Source: Achatina immaculata
Taxonomy: Eukaryota > Mollusca > Gastropoda > Stylommatophora > Achatinidae
Direction of reading: 5' to 3'
Assembly (NCBI GenBank): GCA_009760885.1
Contig: CM019700.1
Location: forward strand, 2,285,405-2,349,404
DNA length: 64,000 bases
A program made the position numbers and the translations under genes. Position 1 is the stretch's first letter; the number at the start of each line of letters is the position of its first letter. The notes beneath the pieces were generated by a model. It saw nothing but the letters and a program-made list of their open reading frames with translations, did not search any database and was not told where the DNA came from. Positions 45,181 to 56,437 of this stretch are shown here, in pieces.

Positions 45181-46100
45181 GCAAGGTTACTGTAGTTTAT
45201 ATAAGGTTATTGTTTAAGTTTGTTTAGGCAAGGCTACTGTAGTTTATATAATATTATTGTATAAGTTTGTTTAGTCAAGGTTACTTTAGTTTATATAAGG
45301 TTATTGTACAAGTTTGTTTAGACAAGGTTACTTTAGTTTATATAAGTTTTTTGTACAAGTTTGTTTAGGCAAGGTTACTGTAGTTTATATAAGGTAATTG
45401 TACATGTTTGTTTAGCAAGGTTCCTTTTTAGTTTATATAAGGTTATTGTACAAGTTTGTTTGGGCAAGGTTACTGTAATTTATGTAAGGTTACTGTAATT
45501 TATATAAGGTTATTGTACATGTTTGTTTAGACAAGGTTATTTTTTAGTTTATATAAGGTTATTGTAAAAGTTTGTTTAGGCAAGGTTATTGTAATTTATG
45601 TAAGGTTACTGTAATTTATATAAAGTTACTGTAGTTTATATAAGGTCACTGTAGTTTATATAAGGTTACTGTAGTTTAAATCAAGTTTATATAAGGTTAC
45701 TGTAATTTATAAAGGTTACTGTAGTTTATATAAGGTTACTGTAATTAGGTTACTGTAGTTTATATAAGGTTACTGTAATTTATATAGGGTTACTGTAGTT
45801 TATATAGGGTTACTGTAGTTTATATAAGGTTACTGTAATGTATATAGTGTTACTGTAGTTTATATAAGGTTACTGTAGTTTATATATGGTTATTGTAGTT
45901 TATATAAGGTTAGTGTAATTTATATGAAATTACTGTAATTTATATGAGGTTACTGTAATTTATATAAAGATACCATAGTTTATATAAGGTTACTGTAGTT
46001 TATGTAAGGTTACATTAATTTATATAAAGTTATTGTAGTTTATATAAGGTTACTGTAATTTATATAAAGTTACTGTAATTTATATAAACTTATTGTACAA
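45181..46100. repeat. 20-bp and mixed AT-rich minisatellite
   Basis: Continues the previous array with a shorter unit, ggttactgtagtttatataa, mixed with longer composite units (gtttaggcaaggttactgta). It looks like a gradual change of unit length along one array. Confidence 0.9.
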
Positions 46101-46184
46101 GATTGTAAGAAGGAAAATGTGAATGTTTATTTTTTATTCAATGTTCTCATTTTATGAATATTAGCCAAACCTGTTTGTATCTTG

Positions 46185-47715
46185 ATAGTCTGCTAGGAGG
46201 AGTGCTAGGTACTGACCTGACAGCATAGTCTGCTAGGAGGAGTGCTAGGTACTGACCTGACATCATAGTCTGCTAGGAGGAGTGCTAGGTACTGACCTGA
46301 CATCATAGTCTGCTAGGAGGAGTGCTAGGTACTGACCTGACAGCATAGTCTGCTAGGAGGCGTGCTAGGTACTGACCTGACATCATAGTCTGCTAGGAGG
46401 AGTGCTAGGTACTGACATAACAGCAGTCCAAAAGGAGGAGTGTTAGGTACTGACCTGACAGCATAGTCTGCTAGGAGGAGTGCTAGGTACTGACCTGACA
46501 GCATAGTCTGCTAGGAGGAGTGCTAGGTACTGACCTGACAGCATATTCTGCTATGAGGAGTGCTATGTATTGACCTGACAGCATAGTCTGCTAGGAAGAG
46601 TGCTAGGTAATGACCTGACAGCATAGTCTGCTAGAAGGAGTGCTAGGTACTGATCTGACAGTGTAGTCTGAAAGGATGAGTGCTAGGTACTGACCTGATA
46701 TAATAGTTTGCTAGGAGGAGTGTTAGGTACTGATCTGACAGTATAGTCTGAAAGGATGAGTGCTAGGTACTGACCTGATAGCATAGTTTGTTGGGAGGAG
46801 TGCTAGGTACTGACCTGACAGCATAGTTTGCTAGAAGGAGTGCTAGGTACTGACCTGACATCATAGTCTGCTAGGAGGAGTGCTAGGTACTGACCTGACA
46901 GCATAGTCTGCTAGGAGGAGTGCTAGGTACTGACCTGACATCATAGTCTGCTAGGAGGAGTGCTAGGTACTGACCTGACAGCATAGTCTGCTGGGAGGAG
47001 GGCTAGGTACTGACCTGACATCATAGTCTGCTAGGAGGAGTGCTAGGTACTGACCTGGCAGCATAGTCTGCTAGGAGGAGTGCTAGGTACTGACATAACA
47101 GCAGTCTGAAAGGAGGAGTGCTAGGTACTGACTTGACAGCATAGTCTGCTAGGAGGAGTGCTAGGTACTGACCTGACAGCATAGTCTGCTAAGAGGAATG
47201 CTAGGTACTGACCTGACAGCATAGTCTGCTAGGAAGAGTGCTAGGTACTGACCTGACAGCATAGTCTGCTAAGGGGAGTGTTAGGTACTGACCTGACAGC
47301 ATATTCTGCTATGAGGAGTGCTATGTATTGACCTGACAGCATAGTCTGCTAGGAAGAGTGCTAAGTACTGACCTGACAGCATAGTCTGCTAGAAAGAGTG
47401 CTAGGTACTGACCTGACAGTATAGTCTGAAAGGATGAGTGCTAGGTACTCACCTGATAGCATAGTCTGTCTGCTAGGAGGAGTGCTAGGTACTGACCTGA
47501 CAGCATAGTTTGCTAGGTGGAGTGCTAGGTACTGACCTGACAGCATAGTCTGCTAGGAAGAGTGCTAGGTACTGACCTGACAGCATAGTCTGAAAGGATG
47601 AGTGCTATGTACTGACCTGATAGCATAGTCTGTCTGCTAGGAGGAGTGTTAGGTACTGACCTGACAGCATAGTTTGCTAGGCGGAGTGCTATGTACTGAC
47701 CTGATAGTCTGCTAC
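46185..47715. repeat. 40-bp minisatellite
   Basis: About 38 units of agtctgctaggaggagtgct plus aggtactgacctgacagcat. A higher-order pattern is visible: a run with tatgaggagtgctatgtattg variants near 46550 recurs near 47300, so a block of about 700 bp was itself duplicated. Confidence 0.96.
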
Positions 47716-47736
47716 CAGGAGTGCTAAGTAATGACC

Positions 47737-48625
47737 TAACAACATCTTGACTAACCCTAGAGATAATGTCATATCTGATACTGTCTAGACCTTGTCTTGA
47801 CTAACCCTAGAGATAATGTCATATCTGATACTGTCAAGACCTTGTCTTGACTAACCCTAGAGATAATGTCATATCTGATACTGTCTAGACCTTGTCTTGA
47901 CTAACCCTAGAGATAATGTCATATCTGATACTGTCTAGACCTTGTCTTTGCTGACCCTAGAGATAATGTCACATATCTGATACTGTCTAGACCTTGTCTT
48001 TGCTGACCCTAGAGATAATGTCATATCTGATACTGTCTAGACCTTGTCTTTGCTGACCCTAGAGATAATGTCATATCTGATACTGTCTAGACCTTGTCTT
48101 GACTAACCCTAGAGATAATGTCATATCTGATACTGTCTAGACCTTGTCTTTGCTGACCCTAGAGATAATGTCATATCTGATACTGTCTAGACCTTGTCTT
48201 GACTAACCCTAGAGATAATGTCATATCTGATACTGTCAAGACCTTGTCTTGACTAACCCTAGAGATAATGTCATATCTGATACTGTCTAGACCTTGTCTT
48301 TGCTGACCCTAGAGATAATGTCATATCTGATACTGTCAAGACCTTGTCTTGACTAACCCTAGAGATAATGTCATATCTGATACTGTCTAGACCTTGTCTT
48401 GACTAACCCTAGAGATAATGTCATATCTGATACTGTCTAGACCTTGTCTTGACTAACCCTAGAGATAATGTCATATCTGATACTGTCTAGACCTTGTCTT
48501 GACTAACCCTAGAGATAATGTCATATATCTGATACTGCCTAGACCTTGTCTTTGCTGACCCTAGAGATAGTGTCATATATCTGATACTGTCTAGACCTTG
48601 TCTTTGCTGACCCTAGAGATAGTGT
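47737..48625. repeat. 50-bp minisatellite (TGTCTAGACC type)
   Basis: About 18 units of cttgactaaccctagagata plus atgtcatatctgatactgtc and tagaccttgt. TTGACTAACC and TTTGCTGACC versions alternate in blocks. Confidence 0.96.
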
Positions 48626-48705
48626 CATTTCAGAGACAGTCTCAGTGCTCCCAGCAAATTGTAAGTGAGAACAGATTGTTCATTTAAAATGTTTCTCTTC
48701 CACAG

Positions 48706-48846
48706 GTAGAACACAAGGTGAAAGATGCCCTTGTTAACCGCAGATCTCTCCGGTATACTGGCCCACAGTTACTGCCACTCCAATCATTCATCCCCCTGAC
48801 TTCAGGTCGCTTACAAGTTCTGCATGCTGATGATGGGGTCAAGACG
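48706..48846 (+). CDS. Candidate exon (tentatively MTBP-like gene)
   Basis: Strong acceptor gtttctcttccacag before 48706 and donor acg/gtgagc after 48846; exactly 47 codons, phase 0 in and out. Reads VEHKVKDALVNRRSLRYTGP, QLLPLQSFIPLTSGRLQVLH, ADDGVKT. It follows in phase from 43989-44148. The LTSGRLQVL stretch with the Pro/Leu-rich lead is the best part of the MTBP resemblance. If the donor were not used, the frame would run on for 28 codons to a stop at 48931. This exon and the previous one are the most convincing host coding sequence in the window. Confidence 0.7.
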
Positions 48847-49007
48847 GTGAGCAAACCCAGGGGCACAAACTGGAAACATTTCAATCTGGGATTGGTGGAT
48901 TTAAGAGAAACCCAAACTAAGGAACTCTTGTAACTGACGAAAAGTCTGAGCAGAAACTGAGTTATGAGCAAGTTCCTTCGGTTCTTCAGGTAAAAGTGGC
49001 AGCAGAC

Positions 49008-49372
49008 ACAGAACATAGTGAAAGCCACAGACTACAGACACAATATATAATGAAAGCCACAAACTACAGACACAACACATAATGAAAGCCACAAACTACA
49101 GACACAACACATAATGAAAGCCACAAACTACAGACACAACACATAATGAAAGCCACAGACTACAGACACAACACATAATGAAAGCCACAAACTACAGACA
49201 CAACACATGATGAAAGCCACAGACTACAGACACAACACATGATGAAAGCCACAGACTACAGACACAACACATAATGAAAGCCACAGACTACAGACACAAC
49301 ACATAATAAAAGCCACAGACTACAGACACAACACATAATGAAAGCCACAAACTACAGACACAATACATAGTA
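49008..49372. repeat. 32-bp minisatellite (AAAGCCACA type)
   Basis: About 11 units of aatgaaagccacaaactaca plus gacacaacacat, with aaa/aga and ata/atg variants. It lies shortly after the exon at 48706, inside the presumed intron. Confidence 0.95.
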
Positions 49373-49650
49373 AATGAGTATACTCTCATACCTAGAAACA
49401 CTACAAATTACAGTATCAGTTTTCTATGTTGTTTTTATAACAATAAAATATTTAGTTCATTGTTTTGTCGAAGTAGCCAGAATTCATGGCTAAAGAGAGG
49501 ATTGTAGGAGAAGGCTGATTTCCTTTTCACTGAAATACCAAACAACACATTAGTATATCAGCTGTGTCATCCATGGCAACTCATGACACTCTAGTCAGTG
49601 TATACTTCTGCTGCTTCCACTCCCTTTCTGTGATCCCAGAAGTTTGTTGC
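49373..49650. other. Unique spacer
   Basis: About 280 bases with no exon or element that I can support. Confidence 0.4.
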
Positions 49651-50700
49651 ATGATTGATAGAAGCTAGCAGTATTATTACACCTAGCAGTCAATGAGTTT
49701 CTGCTTCATAGAATATAGCAATAATGTGACACCTACTGATTTGTGACTTTCTGCTTGGCAGAACCTAGTAATATTGTGACACCTAGCAGCCTATGAGGTT
49801 CTCCTTGACAGAACCTAGCAATATTGTGACACCTAGCAGTCTGTGAGTTTCTCCTTGACAGAACCTAGTAATATTGTGACACCTAGCAGTCTATGAGTTT
49901 CTCCTTGACAGAACCTAGTAATATTGTGACACCTAGCAGTCTATGAGTTTCTCCTTGACAGAACCTAGTAATATTGTGACACCTAGCAGCCTGTGAGGTT
50001 CTCCTTGATAGAACCTAACAATATTGTGACACCTAGTAGTCTGTGAGGTTCTCCTTGACAGAACCTAGTAATATTGTGACACCTAGCAGTCTGTGAGGTT
50101 CTCCTTGACAGAACCTAGTAATATTGTGACACCTAGCAGTCTATGAGTTTCTCCTTGACAGAACCTAGTAATATTGTGACACCTAGCAGCCTATGAGGTT
50201 CTCCTTGATAGAACCTAACAATATTGTGACACCTAGCAGTCTGTGAGGTTCTCCTTGACAGAACCTAGTAATACTGTGACACCTAGAAGTCTATGAGTTT
50301 CTCCTTGACAGAACCTAGTAATATTGTGACACCTAGCAGCCTATGAGGTTCTCCTTGATAGAACCTAACAATATTGTGACACCTAGCAGTCTATGAGTTT
50401 CTCCTTGACAGAACCTAACAATATTGTGACACCTAACAGTCTATGAGGTTCTCCTTGATAGAACCTAACAATATTGTGACACCTAGCAGTCTATGAGGTT
50501 CTCCTTGATAGAACCTAACAATATTGTGACACCTAGCAGCCTATGAGTTTCTCCTTGATAGAACCTAACAATATTGTGACACCTAGCAGTCTATGAGGTT
50601 CTCCTTGATAGAACCTAACAATATTGTGACACCTAGCAGTCTGTAAACTATTGATTAATAGATCCTAGCAATAATGTGGCACCTAATGGTCTATGAGTTT
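49651..50700. repeat. 50-bp minisatellite (CCTAGTAATATTG type)
   Basis: About 20 units of cctagtaatattgtgacacc plus tagcagtctatgagtttctc and cttgacagaa. The edges are diverged, the centre homogeneous. Confidence 0.96.
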
Positions 50701-50809
50701 CTTTTCTGTTATTGATGATCTTGTGCAATCAAATATTTCCTTCAATTTCAGCTAAATAAAAATAGTTATAAATTTGTTCTTAGTTATGTTTTCTACATAT
50801 AAACTGTTG

Positions 50810-50960
50810 ACACAGACTGGCAGACAGACTAAAGAACAGACTGGCAGACAGACAAAAGAACAGACTGGCAGACAGACAAAAGAACAGACTGGCAGACAGA
50901 CAAAAGAACAGACTGGGAGACAGACAAAAGAACAGATTGGCAGATAGACAAAAGAAAGAC
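50810..50960. repeat. 24-bp minisatellite (GACTGGCAGACAGAC type)
   Basis: About six units of gactggcagacagacaaaag plus aaca. Confidence 0.93.
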
Positions 50961-51034
50961 TAGATTGCCCTGCCTAGAAAAGCACTGTGTTTACATATAT
51001 CTTGAAAATCTCCCTGGAATCATTCTGTTTTCTT

Positions 51035-51190
51035 AACCTCTGTCTCATCTTGTTTGCTAAACTTCTCATATCTTGTTTGCTAAACTTCTCATATCTTGTT
51101 TGCTAAATTTCTCATTTTGATTGCTAAACTTCTCATCTTGTTTCCTAAACTTCTCATTTTGTTTGCTAAACTGCTTAACCTCTCATCCTC
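51035..51190. repeat. About 23-bp degenerate repeat
   Basis: About seven units of ctaaacttctcatatcttgt plus ttg, variable in length. Confidence 0.85.
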
Positions 51191-51419
51191 TTTGCTAGAC
51201 CTGTGTGTGTTATGTCAAAAGATCCCTTCTTTCATCTGTTAGGCCACACAAATTACTGTGGCTAGGCAACAAATGTTAGCCTAATTCCAGGACTGCTGAT
51301 GACATCTGCTGACCTGTCAAGTCTCCTTGCTTGAAAATCTGCTGGGTTTTGTCATTTTTATGAGAATGTTTACCTGAACATTGATGAAGGCTAGTCTTCT
51401 GTGCCATTCTCATGTACAT

Positions 51420-51640
51420 ACCTCATGTTTATGTTAGTCTTCTGTGTTGTGTGTTAACATTTTTATGTTAGTCTTCTATGTTGTGTGTTAACATTTTTAT
51501 GTTAGCCTTCTATGTTGTGTGTTAACATTTTTATGTTAGCCTTCTATTTTGTGTGTTAACATTTTTATGTTAGCCTTCTATGTTGTGTGTTAACATTTTT
51601 ATGTTAGCCTTCTATTTTGTGTGTTAACATTTTCAGTATT
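51420..51640. repeat. 34-bp minisatellite
   Basis: About six units of atgttagccttctatgttgt plus gtgttaacattttt. Confidence 0.93.
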
Positions 51641-51689
51641 AATTTGTTTGTTTGTTCATAAATCTATCTCGTAACTTCATTGTATTTAA

Positions 51690-51980
51690 CTTATTTGTGG
51701 GTTAGTATGTTTGTCCGTTACTGTGGCTGTTTGTTAGTATGTTTGTCTGTAAGTTTGTCTGTTAGTGCCGTTGTATGTTAGTATGTTTGTATGTTAGTGT
51801 GATTGCATGTATGTTTTATGTTTGTGTACTAGTACGTTTATCTGTTAGTATGTTTGTATGTTAGTGTGGTTGCATGTTATTATGTATGTTTGTATGTTAG
51901 TGTGATTGTTTGTTAGTGTGTTTGTATGCTAGTGTTGTTTGTTAGAGTGTGTGTCTGTTAGTGCTGTTGTATGTTAGTAC
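51690..51980. repeat. Degenerate TGTTAGTATGTTTG repeat
   Basis: Short units around gtatgtttgtatgttagtgt with variable spacing. A copy of part of it reappears at 53704-53802 at the edge of another array, so it was moved or duplicated. Confidence 0.85.
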
Positions 51981-52520
51981 ATGATGCAACAGGAAGTCTG
52001 ACTTGTGCCCTTTTACCCATTCTCTTGCATGCCGCCCTCCCCCAACTATAAAAATGACATGTCACATCGGTTGTTCCTTGGACTTGGCAGATAAAATTGA
52101 TTGACTGAACTTTATTTGGAAAGAGTGAAGAACTGAGCATGCAGGCCTGTCCAACATTTTACCTCCCATCATCCACTCTTCCCACCCACTCAGTTTAACT
52201 CAAGTATAAAAAAAACACAAGGGACATGAATAAAATGTAAATAAATTTTGATAACTCATGTATCCTCTTATCCATTCATCCACAAATATACATGTAGAAT
52301 AAATAACTCAGAGAGACAGGAGATAGGATGGAAGGAAACTTACACAGGACAAAGTAATGCCCCCTACACTTTCTGCTAACTCCCTCTTGATCTTCAGCCA
52401 TTTATTGATCCCCTTTTGATGTTCCTGCCATATGTCGACCCCCATGGATAGTCCAACCCCTGGGGATCGATGCCGGATCCTTCCATAAAAACTGGCTTAG
52501 AGTGAACATTTGCATAAAAT
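51981..52520. other. Low-copy region with a short minus-strand open frame
   Basis: About 540 bases. On the minus strand, 52587-52402 is open (61 codons, includes VEVTDFMQMFTLSQFLW) but shows no recognised motif or clear splice borders. Possibly an old transposon scrap. Confidence 0.3.
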
Positions 52521-52534
52521 CTGTGACTTCCACA

Positions 52535-52635
52535 TCGTTGCAGATACTTGTCAAACGCTTGTCAAATACTTGTGAAATATTTGTCAAATACTTCTCAGAT
52601 ACTTGTCAAATACTTGTTAAATACTTGTTGTTGAT
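52535..52635. repeat. 12-bp repeat (acttgtcaaata)
   Basis: About eight imperfect units of acttgtcaaata. Confidence 0.88.
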
Positions 52636-52858
52636 CTAAAAAAAAAATTACCAACCAACAGCATAACAAGGGGAGGGTAGGGGCTAGTGACTACGTGGAC
52701 TGAAATCTCCACAATCATGTTCCCTCATTACTAAGCTCTTGTAGCTCACTTGCAGCAGGTAATCCAGGACTTTCCCTGCACATTATTACAACCCTCTACC
52801 CCAGCAGCTTTCACCTCTTTTGCCTGTTCCTTTCTTGGCTTGACAACCATTGCATCCC
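52636..52858. other. Unique spacer
   Basis: Low-copy sequence. A plus-strand open frame beginning near 52750 runs into the following repeat and is not supported as a gene. Confidence 0.35.
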
Positions 52859-53034
52859 TGCTTCACAACACTTCACCACACTCCCTCTTTACTACCAACC
52901 TATCACACCTCACCTCTCTATGTAAACATTCACAACACTTCACCACACTCCCTCTTTACTACCAACCTATCACACCTCACCTCTCTATGTAAACATTCAC
53001 AACACTTCACCACACTCCCTCTTTACTACTAACC
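52859..53034. repeat. 67-bp repeat, about 2.6 units
   Basis: Unit begins cacaacacttcaccacactc and ends ctctctatgtaaacatt. C/T-rich. Confidence 0.9.
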
Positions 53035-53703
53035 TAAGTGAGAGATAATAACAACATGCTTGCCACATAGAAGTGAGAGATGATAACAACATGCTTGCCA
53101 GATAGAAGTGAGAGATGATAACAACATGCTCACCAGATAGAAGTGAGAGATAATAACAACATGCTCACCAGATAGAAGTGAGAGATAATAACAACATGCT
53201 CATTAGATAGAAGTGAGAGATGATACTCACCAGATAGAAGTGAGAGATAATAACAACATGCTCACCAGATAGAAGTGAGAGATAATAACAACATGCTCAC
53301 CAGATAAAAGTGAGAAATGATAAAAACAGGCTCATCAGATAGAAGTGAGAGATGATAACAACAGGCTCATCAGATAGAAGTAAGAGATCATAACAACATG
53401 CTCACCAGATAGAAGTGAGAGATGATAACAACAGGCTCATCAGATAGAAGTGAGAGATAATAACAACATGCTCACCAGGTAGAAGTGAGAGATAATTACA
53501 ACATGCTCACCAGGTAGAAGTGAGAGATAATAACAACATGCTCACCAGATAGAAGTGAGAGATGATAACAACATGCTCACCAGGTAGAAGTGAGAGATGA
53601 TAAAAACAGGCTCATCAGATAGAAGTGAGAGATAATAACAACATGCTCACCAGGTAGAAGTGAGAGATAATAACAACATGCTCACCAGGTAGAAGTGAGA
53701 GAT
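53035..53703. repeat. 35-bp minisatellite
   Basis: About 19 units of agaagtgagagatgataaca plus acatgctcaccagat. Variants are gataataac and caggctcatc. Confidence 0.95.
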
Positions 53704-53799
53704 GTGATTGCATGTATGTTTTATGTTTGTGTGCTAGTACGTTTATCTGTTAGTATGTTTGTATGTTAGTGTGGTTGCATGTTAGTATGTATGTTTGTA

Positions 53800-53935
53800 T
53801 GTGGTCATCTCTGTGCTTGCCACAGAATGGACAGGAGGCAAGGCTGAGTTTGCGGTCAAGGAGCTTGTGTACTCTCACACTCAACCACACGACCCAGTCA
53901 TTGAAGTGAGGGCTCACTGGCTGTGAGGCAAAAAA
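53800..53935. other. Coding-like island, strand unresolved
   Basis: Plus strand: after an AG at 53825 a frame reads EWTGGKAEFAVKELVYSHTQ, PHDPVIE, followed by a possible donor gaa/gtgagg. Minus strand: a frame reads FNDWVVWLSVRVHKLLDRKL, SLASCPFCGKHRDDHI, which looks like the Cys/His-containing C-terminal block of an RNase H-bearing LINE (compare CTCAQ...EHILQNC in the family above). The plus reading does not match the outgoing phase of the exon at 48706 directly. I favour a LINE remnant slightly. Confidence 0.35.
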
Positions 53936-53954
53936 CTTGGATACGGGCTTGGCT

Positions 53955-54885
53955 GTAGGAGTATATGTAGGAGTATATGTAGGAGTATATGTAGGAGTAT
54001 ATGTGCTAGACAGACTAGTGGCACAGAGAGAAGGGGCTTGGCTGTAGGAGTATATGTGCTAGACAGACTAGTGGCACAGAGAGAAGGGGCTTGGCTGTAG
54101 GAGTATATGTGCGAGACAGGCTACTGGCACAGAGAGAAGGGGCTTGGCTGTAGGAGTATATGTGCGAGACAGGCTAGTGGCACAGAGAGAAGGGGCTTGG
54201 CTGTAGGAGTATATGTGCGAGATGGACTAGTGGCACAGAGAGAAGAGGCTTGGCTGTAGGAGTATATGTGCGAGACAGACTAGTGGCACAGAGATAAGAG
54301 GCTTGGCTGTAGGAGTATATGTGCGAGACAGGCTAGTGGCACAGAGAGAAGAGGCTTGGCTGTAGGAGTGCTAGACAGACTAGTGGCACAGAGATAAGAG
54401 GCTTGGCTGTAGGAGTATATGTGCGAGACAGACTAGTGGCACAGAGAGAAGAGGCTTGGCTGTAGGAGTATATGTGCGAGACAGACTAGTGGCACAGAGA
54501 GAAGAGGCTTGGCTGTAGGAGTATATGTGCGAGACAGGCTAGTGGCACAGAGAGAAGAGGCTTGGCTGTAGGAGTATATGTGCGAGGCAGACTAGTGGCA
54601 CAGAGAGAAGAGGCTTGGCTGTAGGAGTATATGTGCGAGACAGGCTAGTGGCACAGAGAGAAGGGGCTTGGCTGTAGGAGTATATGTGCGAGACAGGCTA
54701 GTGGCACAGAGAGAAGAGGCTTGGCTGTAGGAGTATATGTGCGAGACAGGCTAGTGGCACAGAGAGAAGGGGCTTGGCTGTAGGAGTATATGTGCGAGGC
54801 AGACTAGTGGCACAGAGAGAAGAGGCTTGGCTGTAGGAGTATATGTGCGAGACAGACTAGTGGCACAGAGAGAAGGGGCCTCCTG
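53955..54885. repeat. 53-bp minisatellite
   Basis: About 17 units of ggctagtggcacagagagaa plus gaggcttggctgtaggagta and tatgtgcgagaca. The left edge shows a 15-bp sub-repeat (gtaggagtatat). Confidence 0.96.
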
Positions 54886-54944
54886 TACAAGGACACTGAG
54901 CGTGCAACAATGACCACAGCTCTGCTTTCACTAGTTCGACAGGA

Positions 54945-55830
54945 TGATACACTGTGTGGCGGTGACAGGTAAGATGATACACACTGTGTGGCGGTGACAT
55001 GTAAGATGATACACTGTGTGGCGGTGACAGGTAAGATGATACACACTGTGTGGCGGTGACAGGTAAGATGATACACACTGTGTGGCGGTGACAGGTAGGA
55101 TAATACACGCTGTGTGGCGGTGACAGGTAGGATAATACACGCTGTGTGGCGGTGACAGGTAGGATAATACACGCTGTGTGGCGGTGACAGGTAGTATAAT
55201 ACACGCTGTGTGGCGATGACAGGTAGTATAATACACGCTGTGTGGCGGTGACAGGTAGGATAATACACGCTGTGTGGCGGTGACAGGTAGGATAATACAC
55301 GCTGTGTGACTGTGACAGGTAGGATAATACACGCTGTGTGGCGGTGACAGGTAAGATGATACACGCTGTGTGGCGGTGACAGGTAAGATGATACACGCTG
55401 TGTGACGATGACAGGTAGGATAATACACGCTGTGTGGCGATGACAGGTAGGATAATACACTCTGTGTGGGGGTGACAGGTAGAATGATACACACGGTGTG
55501 GCGGTGACAGGTAGAATGGTACACGCTGTGTGGGGGTGACAGGTAAGATGATACACGCTGTATGGCGGTGACAGGTAAGATGATACACACTGTGTGGTGG
55601 TGACAGGTAGGATAATACACACTGTGTGGGGGTGACAGGTAAGATGATACACACTGTGTGGGGGTGACAGGTAAGATGTTACACACTGTGTGGCGGTGAT
55701 AGGTAGGATAATACACGCTGTGTGGTAGTGACAGGTAGGATGATACACACTGTGTGGGGGTGACAGGTAGAATGATACACACTGTGGTGGTGACAGGTAA
55801 GATGATACACACTGTGTGGTGGTGACGGAC
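54945..55830. repeat. 32-bp minisatellite (GGTGACAGGTAAGATGATAC type)
   Basis: About 27 units of ggtgacaggtaagatgatac plus acactgtgtggc. Since 32 is not a multiple of 3, each minus-strand frame cycles through a 32-residue super-repeat and stays open for about 300 codons. These long open frames are satellite artefacts. Every unit contains caggtaag, a consensus 5' splice site, on the plus strand. Confidence 0.96.
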
Positions 55831-55865
55831 TCTTTGCAATATAAAGATGTGGAGTTTGCTATGAC

Positions 55866-56102
55866 ATGAATGGGTTCAGCTCTTGCGACAATCTAGTGTC
55901 ACCAGGGCGTGCGGGAGTGATGGGCAATCAGGTAGCATGTAACACTGCTGCATCAGATACGACTCCTATGCCTAGGACAGACATACTGAAGTCAGTGGCC
56001 GGGGACCTGGTACAGGAGGGGGAACGGGAATGTGCTGATAATATTTATCTACAGAGGATGAAAGACAGAGATGTGAGGAAGAGCCGAGTGGTTGGCTGGT
56101 AG
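55866..56102 (+). CDS. Coding-like terminal stretch, possible last exon
   Basis: An open frame directly after the 32-bp array reads MNGFSSCDNLVSPGRAGVMG, NQVACNTAASDTTPMPRTDI, LKSVAGDLVQEGERECADNI, YLQRMKDRDVRKSRVVGW and a stop. The last half (helical, charged) looks like real protein. I cannot fix a splice acceptor, and the frame upstream of the Met is open only to a TAA near 55842. It could be the 3' exon of the gene represented at 40-49 kb, or an unrelated single-exon remnant. Confidence 0.35.
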   Translation: MNGFSSCDNLVSPGRAGVMGNQVACNTAASDTTPMPRTDILKSVAGDLVQEGERECADNIYLQRMKDRDVRKSRVVGW

Positions 56103-56214
56103 AATTCCAGGTTGCCAGAACCAACAGCTGACTGCCACAATTACTGTTCATACTCTTCGGTGGTTGCTGACACAGGGAGCGGAGCATGTATGGTTGTGTA
56201 CACAGTGCGATGAT

Positions 56215-56425
56215 GTTGATTCCTAGGTTCAGGAATAGCTCAGCCGTGTCGCTAGTGTATACTGCGTTGTATTGATTCTACATTAGCTCAGCTATGTCGC
56301 TAGAGTATACTGTGTTGTATTGATTCTACATTAGCTCAGCTATGTCGCTAGAGTATACTGTGTTGTACTGATTCTACATTAGCTCAGCTATGTCGCTAGA
56401 GTATACTGTGTTGTACTGATTCTAC
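56215..56425. repeat. 48-bp minisatellite
   Basis: About 4.5 units of attgattctacattagctca plus gctatgtcgctagagtatac and tgtgttgt. It sits right before the truncated 5' end of a Penelope-like element. Confidence 0.93.
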
Positions 56426-56437
56426 TACAGCTTGCTT

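Noticed and set aside
44465..45227. Overlapping repetitive frames (VIVQDCLYK, LLYKIVYTR)
   Set aside because: Translations of the 27-bp AT-rich minisatellite; all three frames are open together.
48847..48933. Extension of the exon at 48706 to a terminal stop as a last exon
   Set aside because: The strong GTGAGC donor at 48847 fits the phase pattern better. Residues after it have no special quality and no poly-A signal follows at once, though it cannot be fully excluded.
54804..55839. About 300-codon minus-strand open frames rich in CIILPVTATQ / YLSPPHSV
   Set aside because: Three overlapping frames are all open because the 32-bp unit lacks stops. This is a property of the minisatellite, not of a gene.
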